A stretch of 64,000 bases of DNA from Sorghum bicolor (taxonomy: Eukaryota; Streptophyta; Magnoliopsida; Poales; Poaceae). The translations under genes were made by a program, and so were the position numbers. The notes beneath the pieces are model-generated. The model saw nothing but the letters and a program-made list of their open reading frames with translations, was not told where the DNA came from and did no database searches. Shown here in pieces: positions 12,237-21,917 of the stretch; position 1 is the first letter of the stretch; every line of letters begins with the position of its first letter. The stretch is taken from NCBI RefSeq assembly GCF_000003195.3, contig NC_012871.2:19226658-19290657 (forward strand). The letters run 5' to 3'.

Positions 12237-12649
12237 TGTTGACGGTCCTTAATGCTCACATTTAACCGTCAACTAATCATGGAAAAGGATCAAAATGCAA
12301 CCAACACCCAGACTTAGGGTTTTATCTGACAGAATTCTACGAGTTTTGGTGTTTGTCTATTTCTACAGGGGGTTATCAGGAAATATGGAGGAAAGGCCCA
12401 CACGTCAGGTTTACATAGAGCTATTAACGTGCCGCGCAATTTTTCTACCATCTAGAAGACTCCAGAAGCCACGGGAAGGCAATCGGGCTCGGAGGCAGGG
12501 CGCCCGCCCTACTCTCCTGGGCGCCCACCCACCTACAGTGCCCAAACAGAGTTCTTTTCGAAGATCATGTTCCACCGACCTAAGGGATCAAGGAAAACCG
12601 TGTGATTAATGTCGGTTTGATCCGACGGCCCGGATTCATCTTAAAAGAC

Positions 12650-12657
12650 TATATAAG
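12650..12657 (+). promoter_or_regulatory. LTR TATA box, family A
   Basis: TATATAAG lies about 140 bases downstream of the GC palindrome and shortly after TTTGATCCGACGG. The same arrangement occurs in the other A, C and D LTRs, so the transcript probably begins some 30 bases further on. Confidence 0.6.
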
Positions 12658-12732
12658 CAAGGCCCCCTAGCCCCTGGAGATCATACCTCTTCTACAGAAT
12701 CAAAGTTAGGGTTTCAATTCTTCATCCAAGTA

Positions 12733-12846
12733 GAGAGGATCCCTCTAGTTCATCTAGTTCTACCTCTAGTTCATCTAGTTCTAGTTCTAGTTCTAGTTCA
12801 TCTAGTTCTAGTTCTAGTTCTTCTAGTTCTAGTTCTAGTTAGTTAT
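12733..12846 (+). repeat. TCTAGTTC/CTAGTT minisatellite in the A LTR
   Basis: Short tandem units of CTAGTT with interspersed CATCTAGTT. Copy number differs between LTRs: long at about 16146-16246 and 22433-22535, shorter at 32270-32322, 38053-38112 and 50458-50510. It lies in the probable transcribed leader downstream of the TATA box. Confidence 0.85.
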
Positions 12847-13514
12847 AGTTGTAATCTAGAAAATAGGGAGAGAGAAGAGGAGAGCGGAGGAAGAGGATCC
12901 GGATCTTCCTCAACATTTTACTTTTGCAGCAACTGGTTCGTTCTTCATCGTTCTCCAGGTTCTTCAACTCATAATTCCTGATTCTTTAATTACTTTTATT
13001 TACATTCAAGTTATTTATTGGATTCCCGCTTGCATCAAGTGCTCTAATCTTTGCAACATTAGAGTAGTAATTAATAGATTAGACATGGTGTTTAGTCTTC
13101 TAATTACCTGGAATTGCACCCAATCCTGCGCATTGTTGTGGTAGCCCTAGGGTAGTGACAGCCCTAACGGTCGACGTATTCCACCTCGTTCCGATCGGTG
13201 CTTGTAGGACCGTAGTCAGAGCTTCCTAGCCCCCTTCTCATCTCTTTCTGTGGTTAGTGTTCTGATGTCCCAAAATAAATAATCTTTGAAGTAATTCTTG
13301 ATTCTTAGATCAACTAGAAAACTCTTAGGAAACTTCCTCTCTTCCCACCAAAAAAAATTATATAGTTATCCTTGGGCGATCTTGAATCTTAATTAGTACA
13401 CTCACGTTCCCTGTGGAAAATCGATACTCTGGAATACTCCCGGGTGAAGGCTACATCGGCATCCGTGCGCTTGCGGATTTTTCTGTTTGCGTTTAAAATA
13501 CCCAACAAGCTTTC

Positions 13515-13532
13515 TAGCGCCGTTGCCGGGGA
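13515..13532 (+). other. Primer binding site, tRNA-Asp type (family A)
   Basis: TAGCGCCGTTGCCGGGGA, one base from the canonical site, seven bases after the LTR end. The intact form TGGCGCCGTTGCCGGGGA is present in the second A element at 32993-33010. Confidence 0.85.
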
Positions 13533-13625
13533 ACAATAGTTGTGCTAGTTTCGAACCAAGTCGTCCGTGTATCCTTTTTCTTTTCTTTCTTTACCACATT
13601 CACCTTACCATTTTCACCACACCAT

Positions 13626-13838
13626 ATGGATTTCACTCCAAGCATTAATGAGCATAGAATTTATTTCATAGCCACTTCATTTACTCCATGCTCATATGCT
13701 ATATCTTCACAATCCATTGGTCTCTCCAACATCACCACATTCGAGATCTCCAACCCCCTCTTCCTTTCTATTTATAAAAACTTTAAAAGGGCGGTTGTCG
13801 ATGCATATGTCTATAATAAATTTTACAGATCTCGTTGA
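13626..13838 (+). CDS. 70-codon ORF of family A, function unknown
   Basis: ATG at 13626 opens MDFTPSINEH and the frame closes with TGA at 13838. It is the first frame after the primer site, where gag would be. The product has no recognisable domain; it is mildly hydrophobic in the middle (YFIATSFTP) and basic at the end (NKFYRSR). The same length recurs at 17032-17244 and 33105-33317. Between this copy and 33105 I count seven amino-acid changes against one silent change, with the central 30 codons unchanged, so selection is not shown. It may be a real small peptide or simply an open stretch. Confidence 0.4.
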   Translation: MDFTPSINEHRIYFIATSFTPCSYAISSQSIGLSNITTFEISNPLFLSIYKNFKRAVVDAYVYNKFYRSR

Positions 13839-14940
13839 GTTGATCTTGATATAGGTTAGCATTGGAGGGGAAACCACTTCGCTGACATAAATTGATGGTT
13901 TCCCAAGGACAAGCTTAGTGTCCTAAAATAAGCATTGATCAGATCGTAACATGAGCTTTTAATTATTTGCAACATTACCTTGTGTTTTGAGCATATAAGG
14001 ATAATTGTAAAAAAATCCTTCGGGTATTCTTGTCACTAACCATTCCAGGATTGGAGCAAGAAGATCGGATGAACGACAAGCACAAGGTATGTCCAACCAA
14101 TCATCATACAACATTGAATTAAATTCATCCAAACTTGAATTTTGCAAAATTCAAGCTTGGGGGAGTACTTTACATTAAAAACATCCTTTGCCATGTTGCT
14201 ATGTTGGTTGTCCCTACCTTTGAGACATGGTCAATTTGTTAAATACTATTCAGACTACAACATCTTCACTTGAGTAGATCTCTATAAATGCTCTCATGCT
14301 ACCTTTATTTGCTTTAGTATATGTCTAGGTTTGGAGTAGTTATATTTATCTCTTAATTAAGCATGGTGCTTAGTTTAGGGTTGATGATCTTACTTCCAAG
14401 GGAGTTTAAATTAAGCATGATGCTTAGGTTAAAATGCCCTCCTAAATCAAATTAGACATGGTGTCTAGGTTGATCTTTGAGCCAATAGTATGCTATAGTA
14501 GATATTGGATATTTTGTTGGACTAATCCCTGCAGGAAAACTTTCAATATCGACCTGGGAAGTCCTGAGATAAACTCATATTGGAGACAAAGAGAGAGATG
14601 CATGAAGGTTAACAATTTACACAAGGAAGGCATAGCACACAAGAGATGATCCATAGAGGGTGCTACAAATACGATGCACAACCGCTAAGAAAGGAAAGCT
14701 TCCACAAGGTGATAATGTACCATCACCCTTCAAGTAAGGTAACATCTTAAGGTTCTTGACTATCACTTTTTATAAGCTTCTCATTGGTTCTGGCGTTCAC
14801 ATGAATAAAAGAGACAAACATGTATGATTTACAACTCTAGATTAACCAACCCAGTCAATTCAATATGTTTAGTCCTTCCACCTTTGTGACCCCACACTCC
14901 TAATCATATAAGCTAAAATGTTGCACGCTCAATCTTTGGA
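13839..14940 (+). other. Family-A internal noncoding DNA
   Basis: No gene seen. It contains a perfect 22-bp palindrome (14134-14155, core GAATTTTGCAAAATTC) that runs straight into a polypurine-like box (CAAGCTTGGGGGAG), and several AAGCATGGTGCTTAG-type short repeats between 14360 and 14470. Confidence 0.7.
14134..14166 (+). other. 22-bp palindrome abutting a polypurine-like box
   Basis: The palindrome is perfect and its last bases form the start of CAAGCTTGGGGGAG. The arrangement repeats at 17539-17571 and 33613-33643 (one G shorter), so it was part of the ancestral A element. The purine box resembles the terminal tract next to the 3' LTR. Confidence 0.6.
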
Positions 14941-15629
14941 TGTGTTGAATAGTTGCTTTGCGTAATTTTAAAATTTGAGTTCTCTCTCAAGTTTAGACAT
15001 AACTGTTATAATTTAAAAACTAGCTCTAAACCTTAACTTGTGGGAAAGAGAACTTGATCTGAAGTCTAAGTTGTTAACGGATACGATATGGGAAGGTTGA
15101 GCTGCTATTTATCTGTTCCTAGAGATGCTAGAATTCTGGAGAATTTTATCCTTTAAATCTTTAAAATAACACATGATGAGTTCCTGTATGATGATAGTTT
15201 AAATTTCTACCACAGCCATATATACATGCTTTCTAGACTTTGAGCCACACATTTACTTTTTACTGCTTATGAGCATTAAGTGTGGTCAAGCTGTGTAGAC
15301 CCTTAGGAGCTTGTCATGTGGTTAAATCAAGATTCACTTGCACATTCACTCACACATGTAGCTTCTACACCAGAAGTATGCATCCATATATATCCACTCA
15401 TTTCCATCTCCAGAGCCACTCAAAAGTATTCTACTCCTAATCCGGGAGAGAATAGCCAAAAACATTTTTGTTTTTCCCTATAATATATATGCTCGAGTTA
15501 TATTGGTTACTACCAGTTGCTATATTATTTCATGAGATGAGTGCTCTAAAAAAAGAAAAAAAATAATAAATACGAGGAAATAAAAAGGAGCAAGTGCCCG
15601 GAACCTCGAAAGAAAAGAAAAAGTGAGAC

Positions 15630-16913
15630 TGTTGACGGTCCTTAATGCTCACATTTAACCGTCAACTAATCATGGAAAAGGATCAAAATGCAACCAACAC
15701 CCAGACTTAGGGTTTTATCTGACAGAATTCTACGAGTTTTGGTGTTTGTCTATTTCTACAGGGGGTTATCAGGAAATATGGAGGAAAGGCCCACACATCA
15801 GCTTTACATAGAGCTATTAACGTGCCGCGTAATTTTTCTACCATCTAGAAGACTCCAGAAGCCACGGGAACGAACGGGAAGGCAATCGGGCTCGGAGGCA
15901 GGGCGCCCGCCCTACTCTCCTGGGCGCCCGCCCACCTACAGTGCCCAAACAGAGTCCTTTTCGAAGATCATGTTCCACCGACCTAAGGGATCAAGGAAAA
16001 CCGTGTGATTAATGTCGGTTTGATCCGACGGCCCAGATTCATCTTAAAAGACTATATAAGCAAGGCCCCCTGGCCCCTGGAGATCATACCTCTTGTACAG
16101 AATCAAAGTTAGGGTTTCAATTCTTCATCCAAGTAGAGAGGATCCCTCTAGTTCATCTAGTTCTACCTCTAGTTCATCTAGTTCTAGTTCTAGTTCATCT
16201 AGTTCTAGTTCTAGTTCTTCTAGTTCTAGTTCTAGTTAGTTCTAGTTGTAATCTAGAAAATAGGGAGAGAGAAGAGGAGAGCGGAGGAAGAGGAGCCGGA
16301 TCTGTCGGATCTTCCTCAACATTTTACTTTTGCAGCAACTGGTTCGTTCTTCATCGTTCTCCAGGTTCTTCAACTCATAATTCCTGATTCTTTAATTACT
16401 TTTATTTACATTCAAGTTATTTATTGGATTCCCGCTTGCATCAAGTGCTCTAATCTTTGCAACATTAGAGTAGTAATTAATAGATTAGACATGGTGTTTA
16501 GTCTTGTAATTACCTGGAATTGCACCCAATCCTGCGCATTGTTGTGGTAGCCCTAGGGTAGTGACAGCCCTAACGGTCGACGTATTCCACTTCGTTCCGA
16601 TCGGTGTTTGTAGGACCGTAGTCAGAGCTTCCTAGCCCCCTTCTCATCTCTTTCTGTGGTTAGTGTTCTGATGTCCCAAAATAAATAATCTTTGAAGTAA
16701 TTCTTGATTCTTAGATCAACTAGAAAACTCTTAGGAAACTTCCTCTCTTCCCACCAAAAAAAATTATATAGTTATCCTTGGGCGATCTTGAATCTTAATT
16801 AGTACACTCACGTTCCCTGTGGAAAATCGATACTCTGGAATACTCCCGGGTGAAGGCTACATCGGCATCCGTGCGCTTGCGGATTTTTCTGTTTGCGTTT
16901 AAAATACCCAACA
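15630..16913 (+). repeat. Family-A LTR, duplicated copy
   Basis: Second copy of the 5' LTR produced by the tandem duplication. It is preceded by a copied GAGAC and C-element DNA (14941-15629), so it is not an independent insertion. It keeps the nine bases missing from the first copy and has the same TATA, minisatellite and U5 hairpin. Confidence 0.9.
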
Positions 16914-16920
16914 AGCTTTC

Positions 16921-16938
16921 TAGCACCGTTGCCGGGGA
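16921..16938 (+). other. Primer binding site in the duplicated unit
   Basis: TAGCACCGTTGCCGGGGA, the copy of 13515-13532 with one further G-to-A change. Confidence 0.8.
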
Positions 16939-17031
16939 ACAATAGTTGTGCTAGTTTCGAACCAAGTCGTCCGTGTATCCTTTTTCTTTTCTTTCTTTAC
17001 CACATTTACCTTACCATTTTCACCACACCAC

Positions 17032-17244
17032 ATGGATTTCACTCCAAGCATTAATGAGCATAGAATTTATTTCATAGCCACTTCATTTACTCCATGCTCA
17101 TACGCTATATCTTCACAATCCATTGGTCTCTCCAACATCACCACATTCGAGATCTCCAACCCCCTCTTCCTTTCTATTTATAAAAACTTTAAAAGGGCGG
17201 TTGTCGATGCATATGTCTATAATAAATTTTACAGATCTCGTTGA
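17032..17244 (+). CDS. Duplicate of the 70-codon ORF
   Basis: Same frame and predicted peptide as 13626-13838; it lies in tandem copy 2, so it is not independent evidence for function. Confidence 0.35.
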   Translation: MDFTPSINEHRIYFIATSFTPCSYAISSQSIGLSNITTFEISNPLFLSIYKNFKRAVVDAYVYNKFYRSR

Positions 17245-18345
17245 GTTGATCTTGATATAGGTTAGCATTGGAGGGAAACCACTTCGCTGACATAAATTGA
17301 TGGTTTCCCAAGGACAAGCTTAGTGTCCTAAAATAAGCACTGATCAGATCGTAACATGAGCTTTTAATTATTTGCAACATTACCTTGTGTTTTGAGCATA
17401 TAAGGATAATTGTAAAAAAATCCTTCGGGTATTCTTGTCACTAACCATTCCAGGATTGGAGCAAGAAGATCGGATGAACGACAAGCACAAGGTATGTCCA
17501 ACCAATCATCATACAACATTGAATTAAATTCATCCAAACTTGAATTTTGCAAAATTCAAGCTTGGGGGAGTACTTTACATTAAAAACATCCTTTGCCATG
17601 TTGCTATGTTGGTTGTCCCTACCTTTGAGACATGGTCAATTTGTTAAATACTATTCAGACTACAACATCTTCACTTGAGTAGATCTCTATAAATGCTCTC
17701 ATGCTACCTTTATTTACTTTAGTATATGTCTAGGTTTGGAGTAGTTTCATTTATCTCTTAATTAAGCATGGTGCTTAGTTTAGGGTTGATGATCTTACTT
17801 CCAAGGGAGTTTAAATTAAGCATGATGCTTAGGTTAAAATGCCCTCATAAATCAAATTAGACATGGTGTCTAGGTTGATCTTTGAGCCAATAGTATGCTA
17901 TAGTAGATATTGGATATTTTATTGGACTAATCCCTGTAGGAAAACTTTCAATATTGACCTGGGAAGTCCTGAGATAAACTCACATTGGAGACAAAGAGAG
18001 AGATGCATGAAGGTTAACAATTTACACAAGGAAGGCATAGCACACAAGAGATGATCCATAGAGGGTGCTACAAATACGATGCACAACCGCTAAGAAAGGA
18101 AAGCTTCCACAAGGTGATAATGTACCATCACCCTTCAAGTAAGGTAACATCTTAAGGTACTTGACTATCACTTTTTATAAGCTTCTCATTGGTTCTGGCG
18201 TTCACATGAATAAAAGAGACAAACATGTATGATTTACAACTCTAGATTAACCAACCCAGTCAATCCAATATGTTTAGTCCTTCCACCTTTGTGACCCCAC
18301 ACTCCTAATCATATAAGCTAAAATGTTGCACGCTCAATCTTTGGA

Positions 18346-18665
18346 AGATATATAAAAAACAAACAACATAACTATAGATAGATTATCTTTCTATTAGGTT
18401 GAGCAATCTGATCTGACAAATGTTTTAAATGTTACTCTCATGATCTTATTATCCATCAACTTTGTCTTGCTCACTATGCTTAAGGTTAGAGGAGAACAAA
18501 TACACTTTTGGTTTTGTTGGTGTTTTCCACCAACAGGGCCCATGCACTTGATCTCTGCCATGTCTCTATGAGCAGGTACACTTCAAGCAAAATATGAAGG
18601 AGTTTTACAACTTCCAGACTCCACCAAGTGAAGAACTTGTATCTACGAGCACAAACACACTAGAG
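18346..18665 (+). other. Family-A internal segment after the duplication
   Basis: No gene. AT-rich noncoding DNA, including a short hairpin around TTGGTGTTTTCCACCAA, leading into gag-derived sequence (CCACCAAGTGAAGAACTT). Confidence 0.5.
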
Positions 18666-19733
18666 ATATTGGACACTCAGGCAATCACTGCCCTGAGATG
18701 CTTGAGGACGTGAACTACATCAACAATAACAACAACTACTACTACTACAACCGTCCTCTACAAAATCAAGCCTGCAGATCAGACACTAAGTTTCCCAAAG
18801 GGAATTTTGAAGAACCTCTGCGTCCGAGTTGGTACCTTCTACGCCCCAGCAGACTTCGTGGTGATAGAGACCAGTAATGATGAGAGGGCACCCGTCATCT
18901 TAGGAAGGCCATTCCTGAGCACCTCGGGAGCTGTCATCTACACTACTGCTGCCAAGATCAGTTTCTACATCAAAGGGAGGAAGGAGACGTTTTTCTTCAA
19001 GAACAAGACTACACAAATCTCAGAGCAATCCCGACATGAACTAAGAAAGAGGACCAACAGGAGGAACAGGAACAAGCAAATGTGGATCAAGTCAGCTAAG
19101 ATGGTCACTCCAATTCAAGGAGGTCAAGATCGTCGACGTAAGTCACCGTTCCTGACCAAAAAGGACGACCCAGTCATCTATCAGCTCCTGTTTGGAACCA
19201 TGTCCCTAAAATCTACATACATTCAGCTCCAGATGGCAGATCACACATTCCAAAAGGTTGAAGGTATAGTAACTGATGCCCCTGTCAAAATAGACGATCA
19301 TTTTGTCCATACAGATTTTTAGGTTACTGACTTGGGAGAAAATGAGTACGATCCACCCATCATCCTTGGGAGACTGTTCCTCAGCACCGTTAAAGTAATC
19401 ATCTACATTGGAACCAGAGAAGTCCACATGCACTTTCCCTCTAAGAAGGTACGCTGCTATTTTCCTGACCCTAACCATATAGTTGAAGACTCTAAGCAGG
19501 TCAGGACAAGAAGAAGACGACACAACTGTAACCAGAGGAGGCAAATCATCAAGGACGGATGGGCAGAGTACGAAGGAGAAGTGGTAAGGTCTGAAGACTT
19601 ACAACTTGAACAGAACTATCCTGAGGAGACCGTAGCACCGAGTCAGGTGTGTAGAGAGAAGTTAGTTGTACATGAAGAGCAAGCGCCGCTGGAACCACCG
19701 ACTACGCCATCCAGCGAATCCCAGGACGACTGA
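18666..19733 (+). pseudogene. Relic of the family-C zinc knuckle and double protease, both active sites deleted
   Basis: It starts with a partial knuckle (GHSGNHCPEML) and Asn/Tyr-rich linker, then jumps to the C-terminal half of protease 1 (LCVRVGTFYAPADFVVIE, VILGRPFL). The basic linker follows, then protease 2 without its DTGSG segment (KKDDPVIYQLLFGTM) but with IILGRLFL. An in-frame TAG at 19321 stands where the other A element has CAG. The tail ends SSESQDD with TGA at 19731-19733. The protein could not be a protease. Confidence 0.8.
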
Positions 19734-21902
19734 CAAAACGGAGAGTCTCGTTCGGAGAACTTAAAAACATCGAACGCCTTGCCAAGAGGTAAACTTGGTA
19801 GTTATCCTTTTCCTTTCAATTATTTAAAATAGTTTGCTTAGTTAATCAGGTTCATGCTATCTTGAAAAGAAAAGAAAAATGTTAAAAATAGTATGCCCCA
19901 TGTGAGTATGCTCATGGCATAAAACCCATAAGTACATTCACTGTGGTGGCGTAAAAATGAAATAAATATATTCCTGTCCTATAAAAATAAAATTATAAAA
20001 ATAAATTTATGATCCTACTAAAGAGAGTAACATTTATTGAGGCGGCTCAACATGATAAAGGCTAGATATTTATGCTAACACTTAACTAGTTCCACAAAGC
20101 TTTGTTGTCTATTTGAGCTCCACATAATTCAAGGATCAAAGAAGACTAGCAGACGAAGGACATCCTAATCGCTGTCAGGATGCTGCCGACATTCAAATAC
20201 ACATCCGCCACCTGCTAGCTACATCAGAAGAAATTACGTCAAAATCCAGTTTGGGGGAGAGCACCCCCATTTATCTAGCTAAGTGTTTCTACTGACGTTT
20301 ATACTTTACTCAAATAATAAAAAGATGCATAATCATAAAAACCGAAATAAAGATTTTGTGCTTATATATATATATATATATCTTTGCTTAGTTTGCTAAC
20401 TAAATAAATAAAGTTTGCTATGAACCCTCATGATAAGCTCTCACATGGAAATCATGAATAGTTGCTCTGCCATGACTATTTCTCAAAATTCAAATCTCTC
20501 TCAAGTTTAGGCATGACTGTTATTAATTAAGATTTGCTCTAAACCTAAACTTGTAGGAAGAGTACTTGATCTAAAGTCTAAGTCATTAACGGATATGATA
20601 TGGGAAGGTTGAGCTGTTGTTTATCTGTTCCTAGAGATGCTAGAATTCTAGAGAATTTTATCTTTAAAAATCTTTAAAATGTTGCATGATGAGTTCCTGT
20701 ATGATGAGAGTTTAAAATCCTACCACAGCCATATATACATGCTTATTAGATAATGAACCACACATTTACTTTTTACTGCTTATGAAGCATTGAGTGTGGT
20801 CAAGCTGTGTAGACCCTTAGGAGCTTGTCATGTGGTTAAAATCAAGATTCACCTGCACGTTCACTCATACATGTTGCTTCTACTCCGGAAGTACGCATCC
20901 ACATATATCCACCCATTTCCATCTCCAGAACCACCCAAAAATATTCTACTCCTAATTCGGGAGAGAATAGCCAAAAACATTTCTGTTTTCCCCTGTGAAA
21001 TAAATGCTTAAGTTATCTTGGTTACTACCACTTGGTACATTATTTCAAGAGATGAGTGCTCTAAAAAAAGAGAGAGAAAAAGATACGAGGAAATAAAAAG
21101 GGGCAAGTGCCCGGAACCTCAAAAGAAAATAAAAAGCGAGACGAGAGGTAAAAAAGGACAAGTGTCCGATAGTAGAATTAGGGGTACAAGATACCCACCT
21201 GAGAGAAAAGAAAAAGAAAATATAGAGCATCTCATTCTCCACAAAAAGTTTCAAAAGAGCAAGAAAGGTATGTATCCCCTCAAAAGAGCACAAGTAGAAT
21301 TAGAATTTCACCATTGTTATCACCATCATCACCATACACCATTCATTCGCCACACATGCACATCTTGATTTGACTTATTGACTTGTTCTTCTGGATCCAT
21401 GGTTTGACTATGCAATAAATGTCTTGTAAGTATGTATTAGCTGTCTCCCACCTATGAGCTCTAGATATCAAAACCTTATTAGAGTAGGGTGAGAGAGAAG
21501 GCAATGCCACTATGCCTCATACCAAAAATACCACATACTTTGAGAGAAGGCATACACCATTACTGCCTTGGTAAGGATCCAGAAATACCACAAAAGAGAG
21601 ACTAGAGAGAATCATACAAGGAATCTCTGAGTTTTATTTGAAAATCTGCAAAAACTCCAGAGCTATAGTTATTTGAAGAACAAGAGACATGGCGCTTGAC
21701 TAGACCGTTCTATCTTTTAACTGCTCAAGACACAAGTGACGGTTGCAAGCCCCATGGTGGAAGGTAATATGAGTAAGTTTAAATCTTAACAATTTACCCT
21801 AACCCAGAGATGAGATCTTGTTTGAACGCATGTGTATCATTAAGGTATGAAACCACTGTAGAAACTCTTGAGTCCATCTTTGCTCAGGGACGAGCAAAGG
21901 TT
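19734..21902 (+). other. Family-A 3' noncoding region
   Basis: No gene. Closely related to the 3' regions of family C and the second A element. It holds a polypurine-like hairpin (about 20250-20268), an (AT)n run near 20366, the three-hairpin module (21101-21196), CAC/CAT-rich repeats near 21310 and a conserved block ending CAGGGACGAGCAA just before the polypurine tract. Confidence 0.75.
21101..21196 (+). other. Three-hairpin module in the 3' region (family A)
   Basis: GGGC-AAGT-GCCC (21101-21112), GGAC-AAGT-GTCC (21156-21167) and GGGTA-CAAGA-TACCC (21182-21196). The first two share an AAGT loop on different stems. Homologous modules: 29987-30060 (D), 36719-36814 (A), 12195-12206 with 23220-23260 (C, split by the insert), 41362-41518 (B, minus) and 54701-54741 (C, minus, without the first hairpin). 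Confidence 0.6.
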
Positions 21903-21915
21903 AAGCCTGGGGGAG
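21903..21915 (+). other. Polypurine tract, family A
   Basis: AAGCCTGGGGGAG, two bases before the 3' LTR. It would prime plus-strand DNA synthesis. Confidence 0.75.
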
Positions 21916-21917
21916 CT

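Larger units (their letters stand above)
12237..13507 (+). repeat. Family-A 5' LTR
   Basis: It starts TGTTGACGGTCCTTAATG and ends AAAATACCCAACA. It contains GGGCGCCCGCCC at 12498-12509, the ACCGACC...TTTGATCCGACGG block, TATATAAG at 12650-12657, a CTAGTT minisatellite at about 12733-12846 and the U5 hairpin ATCCG-TGCGCTTG-CGGAT at 13461-13478. GTTGACGGT at the very 5' end has an inverted copy, ACCGTCAAC, about 20 bases on. Confidence 0.9.
11539..14940 (+). repeat. 3.4-kb tandem duplication, copy 1
   Basis: Begins at GATGTGTTGAATAGTTGC in family-C 3' sequence, runs through the target duplication, the A 5' LTR and A internal DNA, and ends CTCAATCTTTGGA. Copy 2 follows immediately. TGGA occurs at both parental breakpoints (11535-11538 and 14937-14940), marking a microhomology junction. 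The copies are nearly identical. Confidence 0.9.
14941..18345 (+). repeat. 3.4-kb tandem duplication, copy 2
   Basis: Direct repeat of 11539-14940 with small differences, for example nine extra bases in the LTR after CCACGGGAA and loss of a GATCTAGA unit near 15121. After TGGA at 18342-18345 the sequence continues into A-element DNA not present after copy 1. Confidence 0.9.

Noticed and set aside
12295..12609. Frames of about 100 codons starting MQPTPRLRVLSDRI in every A-type LTR (12295, 15688, 21976, 31812, 50001)
   Set aside because: They lie across the LTR promoter upstream of the TATA box and change frame between copies; they reflect LTR homology only.
15625..15629. Second GAGAC before the duplicated LTR as proof of another insertion
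   Set aside because: It is the copied target site within the tandem duplication, not an independent target duplication.
16948..17244. 98-codon version of the small A ORF starting upstream of MDFTP
   Set aside because: The extra N-terminus is a leader frame without an ATG-supported start at the right place; the ATG at 17032 is shared by all copies.
21300..21345. CAC/CAT-rich stretch as a His-rich coding segment
   Set aside because: Occurs in noncoding 3' regions of several elements with stops nearby; a simple repeat.
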